In this document: positions 1 to 6,413 of the stretch, one piece after another
Numbering within the stretch: position 1 is the first letter of the stretch
Layout of the letters: each line of letters begins with the position of its first letter
Origin: an uncultured Oscillospiraceae bacterium
GTDB lineage: Bacteria > Bacillota_A > Clostridia > Oscillospirales > Oscillospiraceae
DNA length: 6,531 nucleotides
Reading direction: 5' to 3'
NCBI GenBank assembly: GCA_900757695.1
Contig: CAAEOU010000065.1
Span: 1 to 6,531 of the forward strand
Position numbers and translations under genes: made by a program
Notes under the pieces: generated by a model
The model's database searches: none
Told to the model about the DNA's origin: nothing
Seen by the model: only the letters and a program-made list of their open reading frames with translations

Positions 1-325
1 GTGCTGCATTCAGCAATATGTTAATAGGCACGAAAAGAGCTACGTGATTTCTTACCACTGCCATTTCAAGCCAGGCTGCAAGATAATACAGGAAGCGGAA
101 ACGGGTGCTTCCCATAGGAAATACATATTCAAAGAAACTTTGTTCACCATAACAGGACCAGAAATACAGATCATCCATATAAAGGCCTTTGATCTGTATT
201 CCATGGTTCACCCACACAGCTAATGCCAGCAGAAGTCCCATGAAGATCACATGGTCCTTCCACTCATATTTTTTCTCCATTCTGGAAAATCCGATCCTGA
301 ATTTAATTCTTTCCCTGGTGTCCAA
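1..325 (-). CDS. Polytopic membrane protein, GT-C glycosyltransferase-like, N-terminal part (3' end off the window)
   Basis: The first 108 codons of a minus-strand gene are visible; the rest lies beyond the left edge. I chose a TTG start at 325-323 because a near-perfect ribosome binding site (TAAGGAGG, 340-333) sits 7 bases upstream. The protein opens with a short basic cytoplasmic stretch, then a membrane segment (about residues 26-37), then an acidic-aromatic motif MDDLYFWS at about residues 49-56. A DD-type motif in the first extracytoplasmic loop after TM1 is usual for GT-C glycosyltransferases, which use lipid-linked sugar donors, and for GtrII-like proteins. This suggests a role in decorating surface polysaccharide, which is inference. 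The gene starts 17 bases after the stop of the larger upstream gene, so both are probably cotranscribed. The family assignment is tentative because the catalytic remainder is missing. Confidence 0.72.
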   Translation of the reverse strand, partial: MDTRERIKFRIGFSRMEKKYEWKDHVIFMGLLLALAVWVNHGIQIKGLYMDDLYFWSCYGEQSFFEYVFPMGSTRFRFLYYLAAWLEMAVVRNHVALFVPINILLNAA

Positions 326-342
326 ATTTCTGCCTCCTTAAA

Positions 343-1920
343 CTAGTTCCCGTTTTTCTCCATGCTGTAATTGTCACGGAACAACTGTACTAATCGTTCA
401 TCCGGTTCTTTAAATGGATGATCCAGATCTACTTTTGCCAGCATATTTCCCCATTCAAAGGTAAGATCTCTTAAGGTCCCTTCTGCGATCATATCTTCGA
501 TGATCTGTGTGGCTCTGGGCTGGTCTGCCAGATATCCCGCCTGTACATATATATATTCGGTTCCGGCCCATTTTAAATATTCTTCAAAATATGCCAGTTT
601 TTTTACAAGATACACATCCCCACCGCTTCCTGTTATATCATAATAACTCTGGACGTTGCAAGCCATATCTAACACCTGGGGGTGAAAGCCAAAGGCTACT
701 ACCCGGGTTTTAGGTGTAAAACGGGAATAAAGTTCCTTACAGCCTCTTCGTTCCCAGCTTTTATGTGTATGATGACGATGGTCATAATATCCTCTGTTTA
801 CCAGTTTAAAAGAGGTAAAGCCCGGGCATCCTGCCCAGCTGGTAGAGGATGCGATCAGGGTATTGAAGAGAAAGAATGGAACGGCCAGTAAACAGATGCC
901 GGACCTGAGGATCTTTTTCGTTTCCACTGCTGCACTGCCTGTTGTAACTGCGGCAATGTTTTCTGTCTCTTCTGTTTTTAGCCAGTATCCTGTGATCCGC
1001 ACGGTACTGATCGCCGCTACTGCATACACCAGTATGAAATAATTTCCATCTATCTGGGCAAGTGTGTAAATGCTGGCCGCGGAACCAATTAGCAGTGTGA
1101 TCATAAGAAAACCATCAAAGAAATCTAACTGGGAGATCTGCTGATGCTTTATAAACCTCGTTATTACCTGAAAGATCCAGAATAACAGGAGTGCTGTTAC
1201 AAGCACTGTTCCCCAGGCAATGATCACGTGTTCCATATCTTCTCCTACCGGAGAGATCAGTACTCCCTTTAACCGTTCCAGCAGCCGGTGTATTTTTTCT
1301 CCCCTGGAAAGGACAGACGGATCACCGATCACATGGGAAAAGTTATAGGGATATTTTACTTTAAAACCTATCTTTTCAAAGAAATTTGCATATACAGAAG
1401 TTACCGGAACTCCTGTAAGCAGCCAGGTTCGATACCACAATCCTGCTGTTGCAAATAATGGCAGGATCCATGTTAAAAATGCTCTTTTTTCCGGTTTTCC
1501 TGTCTTTTTAAAGATCAGGAGACTGACAAGCCCCACACCGCCTAAGGCTGTAGAAAATACAAGAGCCGTTGGTTTGTAAACCAGTGAAAGAAGATAAACA
1601 GCTACCGCAAAGATGAGCCATATATTTTCTCTGACAACTGCCAGACAGAGAAAATCATAAATAATAAGCTGACACATTAACGTAATACTGTCACTTTTAG
1701 CAGAAACCGCCATATTCATAATACCTGGGATCGCACTGACCAGCGCTCCTGTCCAGAAACCGACTGTTTTTCCGCTGAAACGCGCACCCATAACTGCGGC
1801 TGTCACTACACTGACTATGGTTGTCCAGAAAGTAAAGGAAAGGACAAATCCGTAAGTCGGTGTACCGGATAAGGGAAGCACCAGTACTTCTGCTCCCTTG
1901 CTGTAGGTATACACCAGATT
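343..1920 (-). CDS. Large multi-pass membrane protein, GT-C glycosyltransferase-like, 5' end lost at junction
   Basis: The native reading frame runs from about 1920 to the TAG at 343-345, about 526 codons, with no start codon of its own. Upstream of residue Asn at 1920-1918 the open frame continues only as an antisense reading of a recR fragment, so those 57 or so codons are not part of the protein. The visible part has roughly ten hydrophobic segments, for example near [42 protein letters not shown] and [15 protein letters not shown] hydrophilic C-terminal domain of about 150 residues follows, starting near TSWAGCPGF and containing [13 protein letters not shown]. Many membrane helices plus a large outer C-terminal domain fit a GT-C sugar transferase or a related glycan-assembly protein. 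The downstream neighbour is of similar type. No catalytic motif can be named, because the first extracytoplasmic loop, where it would lie, is missing. Base composition is AT-richer than the genes to the right. Confidence 0.72.
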   Translation of the reverse strand, partial: NLVYTYSKGAEVLVLPLSGTPTYGFVLSFTFWTTIVSVVTAAVMGARFSGKTVGFWTGALVSAIPGIMNMAVSAKSDSITLMCQLIIYDFLCLAVVRENIWLIFAVAVYLLSLVYKPTALVFSTALGGVGLVSLLIFKKTGKPEKRAFLTWILPLFATAGLWYRTWLLTGVPVTSVYANFFEKIGFKVKYPYNFSHVIGDPSVLSRGEKIHRLLERLKGVLISPVGEDMEHVIIAWGTVLVTALLLFWIFQVITRFIKHQQISQLDFFDGFLMITLLIGSAASIYTLAQIDGNYFILVYAVAAISTVRITGYWLKTEETENIAAVTTGSAAVETKKILRSGICLLAVPFFLFNTLIASSTSWAGCPGFTSFKLVNRGYYDHRHHTHKSWERRGCKELYSRFTPKTRVVAFGFHPQVLDMACNVQSYYDITGSGGDVYLVKKLAYFEEYLKWAGTEYIYVQAGYLADQPRATQIIEDMIAEGTLRDLTFEWGNMLAKVDLDHPFKEPDERLVQLFRDNYSMEKNGN

Positions 1921-1926
1921 GATCAG
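1918..1926. other. Junction between two unrelated sequence blocks
   Basis: To the left, the minus-strand membrane-protein frame is intact; to the right, the plus-strand recR frame is intact. The exact point is uncertain by a few bases, because TTGATC can be read as Leu-Ile of RecR and its complement as Ile-Asn of the membrane protein. A palindromic TGATCA, containing the GATC cut site of Sau3AI/DpnII-type enzymes, lies exactly at the join. Both genes are truncated here and base composition shifts. Confidence 0.85.
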
Positions 1927-2188
1927 CCCCATGGACGGCATCGGGGCCGAGCAGCTCAGCGTGAAGGAACTGCTGGCCCGTCTGGGTGACGGCAAGGTCA
2001 AGGAAGTGATCATGGCCATGAACCCCACCGTAGAGGGGGAGGCAACCGCCATGTATCTGGCCAAGCTCATCAAGCCGCTGGGCATCAAGACCACCCGTCT
2101 GGCCTACGGTCTGCCGGTGGGTGCAAGCCTGGAGTATACCGACGAGACCACCCTTTACCGTGCGCTTTCCGGCCGCGGAGAACTGTAA
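1922..2188 (+). pseudogene. recR: 3' fragment of a second recR (codons for the last 88 residues)
   Basis: This plus-strand stretch encodes the C-terminal part of RecR from ISPMDGIG to SGRGEL, ending in TAA at 2186-2188. It matches residues 112-199 of the complete RecR encoded at 3541-4140. It lacks the helix-hairpin-helix, the four-cysteine zinc finger and the first half of the Toprim domain, so it cannot give a working RecR. By hand alignment 38 of 267 bases differ (about 86% identity), but only 3 of 88 residues do: Ile/Leu, Gly/Thr and Ser/Cys. Nearly all changes are at third codon positions. The 5' end stops abruptly at the junction with the membrane-protein gene around TTGATCA (1919-1925). 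An internal ATG could be read as a start, but no ribosome binding site or promoter belongs to it. A strong terminator follows 20 bases downstream, as expected for a gene that was the last of its operon. Confidence 0.9.
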
Positions 2189-2208
2189 ACCGCCTTAAGT
2201 GAATAGAG

Positions 2209-2255
2209 AACGCCCCGTCTGTCAGACTGCAATATCTGGCGGATGGGGCGTTTTT
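2209..2255 (+). terminator. Intrinsic terminator of the recR fragment
   Basis: AACGCCCC (2209-2216) pairs with GGGGCGTT (2245-2252). The stem extends inward by about four more pairs, two of them G-T wobbles, and TTTTT ends at 2255. It follows the TAA of the plus-strand recR fragment by 20 bases. The complete recR at 3541 has no comparable terminator. Confidence 0.88.
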
Positions 2256-2289
2256 GCGTACAGAAAAAACTGGATGCTTTCGCAAACCT

Positions 2290-2376
2290 CTACGGGGGTG
2301 AAATATCTGGCAAAGTTCCATTTATAACGTTATTTCGTAAAAACCAGAACTTTGCCAGATAACACTACCCCAGTAG
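2290..2376. repeat. 87-base imperfect palindrome with 15-base perfect arms
   Basis: TATCTGGCAAAGTTC (2304-2318) is perfectly complementary to GAACTTTGCCAGATA (2347-2361) across a 28-base AT-rich centre. The outer parts also pair: CTACGGGG (2290-2297) with CCCCAGTAG (2368-2376), allowing one bulged A. Inside the centre lies a separate perfect 10-base palindrome, ATAACGTTAT (2324-2333). There is no T-tract on either side, so it is not a simple intrinsic terminator. It could be a non-coding palindromic repeat, a miniature element or a recombination-prone cruciform. Nothing in the window decides among these. Confidence 0.8.
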
Positions 2377-2411
2377 ACATTCCGGATAGTTGGGACTGGG
2401 ACCCGCGCACT

Positions 2412-2455
2412 CAGCAACAGCCCACTGGGCTGATTGCTGCCCCTGCTGCGCAGGG
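2412..2455. repeat. Two adjacent short palindromes
   Basis: The first unit pairs CAGCAA (2412-2417) with TTGCTG (2434-2439) and, inside it, AGCCCA (2419-2424) with TGGGCT (2426-2431). The second unit pairs CCCTGC (2441-2446) with GCAGGG (2450-2455) around a 3-base loop. Neither is followed by a T-tract. They lie just beyond the ssrA terminator. Confidence 0.6.
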
Positions 2456-2488
2456 TCGTGCTGTTTGCCTCCTCATCGCCGGGACCAC

Positions 2489-2536
2489 AAAAACAAGAAC
2501 TCCCCCACCGCAGCGCGGCAGGGGAGTTCTGTTTTT
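2489..2536 (-). terminator. Intrinsic terminator of ssrA
   Basis: On the minus strand GAACTCCCC (2529-2521) pairs with GGGGAGTTC (2505-2497), followed by TTGTTTTTG. A-rich sequence precedes the stem, so the whole structure is close to symmetrical and could also act on plus-strand transcripts. It begins directly at the CCA end of the tmRNA, leaving almost no spacer. Confidence 0.85.
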
Positions 2537-2885
2537 GGTGGAGGCGATGGGAGTCGAACCCATGTCCGAAAAGAGTTCAGTGTAGGTGTCTCCGGGTGCA
2601 GGCGATCTACAACATTCCCGCCGCGTCACGCCGATCGTCAGGCTAGCGCATTGGTAGCTTCATGAGTTCCTGCCGGTCCGCAAAGCTTAAGTCCGTTCAG
2701 GTGCTGTGTCTAAAGGACGCCCCGGCCCCACACGACACAAGAGTGGGCGGAACGCGCAGCACTCAGGCTGCGAGCAACTGAGAATTGTTATTGTCAGTTA
2801 ATTTTTTGGAGGAGTTATAGAGCAGTTCCCCCACTGCTACCCGCTGCCCAGACCTCGCTCTCCCCGTCGAAACCTTTACGCCCCC
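2536..2885 (-). ncRNA. ssrA: Transfer-messenger RNA (tmRNA)
   Basis: tmRNA rescues ribosomes stalled on mRNAs without a stop codon: it enters like alanyl-tRNA and then supplies a short reading frame that tags the product for proteolysis. The 350-base gene begins GGGGGCG (2885-2879) and ends CGCCTCC plus A-CCA (2546-2536). These form a 7-pair acceptor stem with a G-U at the third pair, the known alanyl-tRNA synthetase identity element. The T-arm ATGGG-TTCGACT-CCCAT lies at 2563-2547, and the D-loop-like GGTTTCGACGGGG is near the 5' end. The tag frame ends TDNNNSQLLAA followed by TGA (2765-2763). The stop lies in the loop of a GCAGC/GCTGC hairpin, the usual position. The resume codon is uncertain and may lie slightly upstream of the Thr codon at 2798-2796. 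The partner gene smpB lies directly upstream. Confidence 0.95.
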
Positions 2886-2892
2886 TTATAAA

Positions 2893-2910
2893 GCACACCT
2901 TGCGGTGTGC
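2893..2910 (-). other. Stem-loop just upstream of the tmRNA 5' end
   Basis: On the minus strand GCACACC-GCAA-GGTGTGC forms a 7-pair hairpin with a GNRA-type tetraloop, ending 7 bases before the mature tmRNA 5' end. The following TTTATAA is too weak a T-run for a good terminator. It may be a leader structure of a precursor processed by RNase P, but that is inference. Confidence 0.55.
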
Positions 2911-2921
2911 AAAAAGCTTTG

Positions 2922-2947
2922 AAAAAGTTCCGCTTCAGGAAGCGGTC
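2922..2947 (-). terminator. Probable terminator or attenuator after smpB
   Basis: CCGCTT-CCTG-AAGCGG (2945-2930 read on the minus strand) is followed by AACTTTTTC. The six-pair stem and five T residues, starting 10 bases after the smpB stop, fit a modest intrinsic terminator. Some read-through into ssrA is likely, because no convincing separate ssrA promoter is visible between them. Confidence 0.65.
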
Positions 2948-2955
2948 TGAAAAAA

Positions 2956-3438
2956 TCAATAGTATTTGCCGTTGGACTTCATAGCACGGTCAATGGAACG
3001 CTTTGCATCGCGCTGGGCGGCATCGGCACGCTTATCGTAGAGCTTTTTGCCTTTGCAAAGGCCCACTTCCATTTTCACGCGGCCATGTTTGAAATAGAGC
3101 GAAAGCGGCACAAGGGTATATCCCTGCAGCTTGCACTGCTGATGCAGCCGCCGGATCTCACTTTTGTGTGCCAGCAGGCGCCGGACGCGCATCGGATCCT
3201 GATTGAACATGTTTCCGTGGTCGTAGGGACTGATATGCATTCCCTTTACCAGCAGTTCACCATCCTCAATATCGACCCAGCTGTCTTTCAGGTTGACCCC
3301 TCCGGCACGCAGGCTCTTGACCTCCGTACCTTTCAGTTCAACGCCGGTTTCCAGCGCTTCCAGAACGAAGTATTCATGGCGCGCTTCACGGTTTGTGGCA
3401 ATGGTTTTTGTTGCCGGACGCTCCTTAGTGGGTGCCAT
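2956..3438 (-). CDS. smpB: SsrA-binding protein SmpB
   Basis: SmpB binds the tRNA-like domain of tmRNA, delivers it to stalled ribosomes and mimics the missing anticodon stem, with its C-terminal tail probing the empty mRNA channel. The 160-residue length is normal for the family. Conserved stretches are IATNREARHEYF (13-24), GVELKGTEVKSLR (32-44), the GELLVKGMHISPY region (60-72), GRVKMEVGLCKGKKLYDKR (119-137) and a basic tail ending RAMKSNGKYY. The start is fixed by AGGAGG (3452-3447) eight bases upstream; an ATG 22 bases further up is out of frame. The gene has its own promoter and lies just upstream of ssrA in the same direction, so protein and RNA partners are likely produced together. 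Confidence 0.97.
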   Translation of the reverse strand: MAPTKERPATKTIATNREARHEYFVLEALETGVELKGTEVKSLRAGGVNLKDSWVDIEDGELLVKGMHISPYDHGNMFNQDPMRVRRLLAHKSEIRRLHQQCKLQGYTLVPLSLYFKHGRVKMEVGLCKGKKLYDKRADAAQRDAKRSIDRAMKSNGKYY

Positions 3439-3476
3439 TCCGCGCGCCTCCTTTCTCCATTGTGGTTTGTTGTATC

Positions 3477-3504
3477 AGTATACCATTTTTTTATGGTTTT
3501 GCAA
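3477..3504 (-). promoter_or_regulatory. Extended -10 sigma-70/SigA-type promoter of smpB
   Basis: On the minus strand a -35-like TTGCAA (3504-3499) is separated by 16 bases from a -10 TATACT (3482-3477). The -10 is preceded by TGG, giving an extended -10. Transcription would start near 3470, about 30 bases before the smpB ATG. It lies between the recR stop and smpB. Confidence 0.75.
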
Positions 3505-3540
3505 GGGCTGTTTTTGAAGAAACTGTAAATTTTTCCCAAT

Positions 3541-4140
3541 TCACAGCTCACCACGGCCAGAAAGTGCACGATACAAGGTGGTCTCGTCTGTGTACTCCAG
3601 ACTTGCACCCACCGGCAGACCGTAGGCCAGACGTGTGGTCTTGATGCCCAGAGGCTTGATAAGCTTTGCCAGATACATGGCGGTGGCTTCACCCTCCACC
3701 GTGGGGTTCATGGCCATGATGACCTCTTTCACCTTGCCGTCGCCCAGGCGGGCCAGAAGTTCCTTGACGCACAGCTGTTCGGCAGTAATGCCGTCCATCG
3801 GGCTGAGCAGACCGTGCAGCACATGGTACAAACCGTGATACTCCCTTGTGCGTTCAAACGCCTGCACATCGCGGGGCGTTTCCACCACGCAGATCACAGA
3901 AGGGTCGCGTTTTGCACTGGCACAGATGGGGCAGATATCCGCTTCTGTATAATTCTGGCAGATACGGCAGCGATGGAGCTTGGTGTGGGCACCCTGAATG
4001 GCTCCCGCCAGTGCGGCGGCATCTTCGTCCGACATGCTCAGCACCTGATACGCCATGCGGGTAGCGCCCTTGCGCCCGATCCCCGGAAACTTGCTGAATT
4101 CTTCGATCAGCTTTTCCAGCGGGGCAGCAGTATAGCCCAT
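3541..4140 (-). CDS. recR: Recombination mediator protein RecR
   Basis: RecR acts with RecO (and RecF) to load RecA onto gapped or SSB-coated single-stranded DNA during recombinational repair. It forms rings that clamp DNA. At 199 residues it has the family's usual length. Domains in order: N-terminal helix-hairpin-helix (FPGIGRKGATRMA, 18-30), four-cysteine zinc finger (C58, C61, C70, C73), Toprim domain beginning SVICVVETPRD (81-91) with the conserved Glu at 87, and the conserved C-terminal part ending SGRGEL. The start has GGAGGG (4152-4147) six bases upstream. The gene follows ybaB by 19 bases in the dnaX-ybaB-recR cluster found in many bacteria. No terminator follows the TGA. A diverged 3' fragment of a second recR is present in opposite orientation at 1922-2188. 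Confidence 0.98.
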   Translation of the reverse strand: MGYTAAPLEKLIEEFSKFPGIGRKGATRMAYQVLSMSDEDAAALAGAIQGAHTKLHRCRICQNYTEADICPICASAKRDPSVICVVETPRDVQAFERTREYHGLYHVLHGLLSPMDGITAEQLCVKELLARLGDGKVKEVIMAMNPTVEGEATAMYLAKLIKPLGIKTTRLAYGLPVGASLEYTDETTLYRALSGRGEL

Positions 4141-4159
4141 ATTCTTCCCTCCTGCCGGA

Positions 4160-4498
4160 TCAGAGACCAGGGATGTTCATGCCGCCGGTCAGCTTGCCCA
4201 TTTCAGCTTCGGCAGTTTCGTCCACCTGCTTGACGGTTGCGTTGATGGCAGCAGCCACCATATCTTCCAGCATTTCAACATCATCCGGGTCCACAGCCTC
4301 GGGCTTGATGGTGATGGACAGCACTTCGTGCTTGCCGTTCATCTTAACAGTGACCATCTCACCGGCAGCGCTGCCGGTGTACTCGGCAGCTTCCAGCTCG
4401 GCCTGTTTGGCTTTCATATCTTCCTGCATCTTCTGTGCCTGACGCATGAGGGCGTTCATATCGGGGCGGCCAAAGCCTGCGGGCATTCTTGCTTTCAT
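4160..4498 (-). CDS. YbaB/EbfC family nucleoid-associated protein
   Basis: Members of this family are small dimeric DNA-binding proteins that coat the nucleoid; their precise role is not settled. The encoded protein has 112 residues, normal for the family. It shows the N-terminal MNALMRQAQKMQEDMKAKQAEL helix (14-35), the strand region MVTVKMNGKHEVLSITIKPEAVD (48-70), the acidic DPDDVEMLEDMVAAAIN helix (70-86), and a C-terminal MGKLTGGMNIPGL tail typical of Firmicutes members. The start at 4498 has AAGGAG (4512-4507) eight bases upstream. It lies between dnaX (stop 31 bases upstream) and recR (start 19 bases downstream), the conserved order of this operon, and the recR ribosome binding site sits in that short gap. 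Confidence 0.95.
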   Translation of the reverse strand: MKARMPAGFGRPDMNALMRQAQKMQEDMKAKQAELEAAEYTGSAAGEMVTVKMNGKHEVLSITIKPEAVDPDDVEMLEDMVAAAINATVKQVDETAEAEMGKLTGGMNIPGL

Positions 4499-4529
4499 AA
4501 TCGTTTCTCCTTATTGATGCAATGTATTT

Positions 4530-6392
4530 TTATGATCTCGTTTTCCTTGCGGAATCCTCAATGGACACATCCAACCCCAGCTTTTCCAGTGCACGAAGCG
4601 ACTGCTCTGCGTTGGAGACCGTTTTGCCAGCGCTCTTTGGTTCATAGGGACCGATGGGCACCGCCGTACCGGACACATCCTTGATCAGCTTTTTGATCAG
4701 GCGCTGGCTGTCCTTGTTGGCGCGGATAAAATCGCGGAAGGTCTTGCCGCCGTCGATCAGCACGCGGGTGCCATCAAAGTAAGCCTTGGACTTGCGCAGA
4801 TAGGTGTAGAGCATGGGATCTTTTTCCTGCAGCTGCTGTACCACCTGCGGCCAGTACGGATACAGCGCAGTCCCTTCCTGCCCGGCATCCTGTGGCTTTT
4901 CCGGCACAGGCTTTGCAGCGGGCGTGGGTGCAGGTTTGGGCGGTTCTGGCTGTGGAACAGATTCCAACTCTGCCGGCACGGGTGCAGCTGGCTGTGCGGC
5001 CTGCGCGGCAGGCTCGTCCCAAGGCAGCATTCCGGCCTGCTGCACGGGCGGTTCCTCCGGCAGCGGCGGCAGCTCTTCGGTCTGGACGGGTGAAGTCTGC
5101 TCTACAGATATTTCCGACGGCGCGGAAGGTTCTGCCTTTACAGGTTTCGGTTCCGCTGCAGACTGCACCACAGGAACGGACGGTATTGGCGGCTGGGGAG
5201 TCGGAGCGCTCGCAAAGGGCTGCACAGCAGTTGCCGAGGCAAACGGCTGCGGCGCTGCGGGTTGAGCTGCAGCACGGGGCGCGGCCTGCACAGGAACTGC
5301 CTGCGGCTGCTGGGGCGGTTCGGATAAGCCAAATAGTGCAAGTTCCAGCTCGATCCGCTGGTCGCTGCCGCGGGTCATATGTTCCAGCGCACTGCCCAGC
5401 GCACGGATGGCACGAATGGCCTCCCGCTGGCCCAGCTGCGGGCCTTTTTCCAGATACAAAGCCTCCTCCTCCGGCGAAACGCCGGACAGAAGGCTCTGCC
5501 CACCCGGCAATGCTGCCAGCATCAAAGCACGATAATGCGCGATCAATTCCTCTGTCAGACGCTTGACATCCACAGACTGCTGGCGAAGCTGTGCCAGCTG
5601 GGCCAGTGCTGTGGCACCGTCCTGCGCTTCCAGTGCGTCCGAAATGCGGAACAGATAACTGCGGTCGGTCACACCTGCCATGCGGCGCACCACATCGGCA
5701 TCGATTTTCGCCGTAACGCCTGCGCAGGTATCCAGAATGGACAACGCATCGCGCAGTGCACCGTCGGCCAGACGGGCGATCAGTTCCGCACCGTCCGGCG
5801 AAAGCTCCAGCTTTTCCTCACCTGCAATATATTCCACCCGGCGGGCGATATCCTCCGGCCCGATGCGGGTAAAATCGTACCGCTGGCAGCGGGAAAGAAT
5901 GGTGGCGGGCACCTTCTGGATCTCAGTGGTTGCCAGAATAAAGATGACGTGGGCAGGCGGTTCTTCCAGCGTTTTGAGCAGCGCATTGAATGCCGCTGTG
6001 GACAGCATGTGCACCTCATCGATGATGTATACCTTATATTTACAGGCGCTGGGAGTGTAAGCTGTTTCGTCGCGCAGGTCGCGGATATCGTCCACACCGT
6101 TGTTGGAAGCCGCATCCATCTCCACCACGTCCAGAATGCTGCCGTTATCGATGCCTTTGCAGATCTCACACTCGCCGCAGGGGTCTCCATTGACCGGATG
6201 CAGGCAGTTGACTGCCTTTGCAAAGATCTTGGCGCAGGTGGTTTTGCCGGTGCCGCGCACGCCGGTAAACAGGTAGGCATGGCCCACACGGTTTGCCGTG
6301 ATCTGGTTTTTCAGCGCAGTAACAATGGCCCGCTGGCCTACCACATCCTCAAAACGCTGCGGTCTCCATTTGCGGTACAAGGCACGGTACAT
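4530..6392 (-). CDS. dnaX: DNA polymerase III subunit gamma/tau (clamp loader ATPase)
   Basis: DnaX is the motor subunit of the clamp loader that places the sliding clamp on primed DNA and ties polymerase to the replisome. The start is set at 6392, giving MYRALYRKWRPQRFEDVVGQ, the standard DnaX beginning, with AGGAAAGGGGAGAG just upstream. The longer open frame to 6527 runs into SRP RNA and is rejected. The product has 620 residues: Walker A GVRGTGKT (44-51), zinc-binding cysteines C63, C72, C75 and C78, Walker B VYIIDEVH (121-128), the SRC arginine-finger motif (167-169), and sensor 2 GALRD (211-215). A Pro/Ala/Gln-rich linker (about 359-505) contains a QPFASA repeat, and a folded C-terminal domain starts near LYPYWPQ (510). 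Length and C-terminal domain indicate the tau form. I found no A-rich slippery site for programmed gamma production. It heads dnaX-ybaB-recR. Confidence 0.97.
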   Translation of the reverse strand: MYRALYRKWRPQRFEDVVGQRAIVTALKNQITANRVGHAYLFTGVRGTGKTTCAKIFAKAVNCLHPVNGDPCGECEICKGIDNGSILDVVEMDAASNNGVDDIRDLRDETAYTPSACKYKVYIIDEVHMLSTAAFNALLKTLEEPPAHVIFILATTEIQKVPATILSRCQRYDFTRIGPEDIARRVEYIAGEEKLELSPDGAELIARLADGALRDALSILDTCAGVTAKIDADVVRRMAGVTDRSYLFRISDALEAQDGATALAQLAQLRQQSVDVKRLTEELIAHYRALMLAALPGGQSLLSGVSPEEEALYLEKGPQLGQREAIRAIRALGSALEHMTRGSDQRIELELALFGLSEPPQQPQAVPVQAAPRAAAQPAAPQPFASATAVQPFASAPTPQPPIPSVPVVQSAAEPKPVKAEPSAPSEISVEQTSPVQTEELPPLPEEPPVQQAGMLPWDEPAAQAAQPAAPVPAELESVPQPEPPKPAPTPAAKPVPEKPQDAGQEGTALYPYWPQVVQQLQEKDPMLYTYLRKSKAYFDGTRVLIDGGKTFRDFIRANKDSQRLIKKLIKDVSGTAVPIGPYEPKSAGKTVSNAEQSLRALEKLGLDVSIEDSARKTRS

Positions 6393-6413
6393 GGTTCTCT
6401 CCCCTTTCCTGCA

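Larger units (their letters stand above)
2256..2488. other. Intergenic stretch without a gene
   Basis: Between the terminator of the recR fragment and that of ssrA I see no credible gene: the open frames are short and lack ribosome binding sites and coding-like composition. The stretch holds the 87-base palindrome and two smaller GC-rich palindromes at 2412-2439 and 2441-2455. A second junction between lineages may lie somewhere in it, but I cannot place it. Confidence 0.65.

Noticed and set aside
1921..2094. N-terminal 57 or so residues of the long minus-strand open frame (343-2094) as part of the membrane protein
   Set aside because: They are the antisense reading of the recR fragment on the other strand. 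The same kind of antisense frame appears opposite the complete recR at 3635-3838.
2085..2321. Minus-strand 78-codon open frame over the recR fragment terminator
   Set aside because: It covers the antisense of recR, a terminator and part of a palindrome, with no coding evidence.
1918..2380. Insertion sequence, integron or CRISPR element bridging the two blocks
   Set aside because: No transposase or integrase frame, no target-site duplication and no regularly spaced direct repeats are present.
2352..2665. Small proteins containing GGDGSRTHV or VEAMGVEPMSEK
   Set aside because: They are antisense translations of the tmRNA 3' end and terminator, a well-known type of false protein call.
2886..2912. 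TTGCAC / TTATAA as an ssrA promoter
   Set aside because: The spacer is only 15 bases and the start would fall inside the acceptor stem of the mature tmRNA. The -35 element also overlaps a stable hairpin.
4813..5566. Long plus-strand open frames rich in Gly/Ser/Cys or Ala/Arg
   Set aside because: They lie opposite the Pro/Ala-rich linker of dnaX, whose GC-rich biased codons leave the other frames open. No ribosome binding site or family resemblance is visible.
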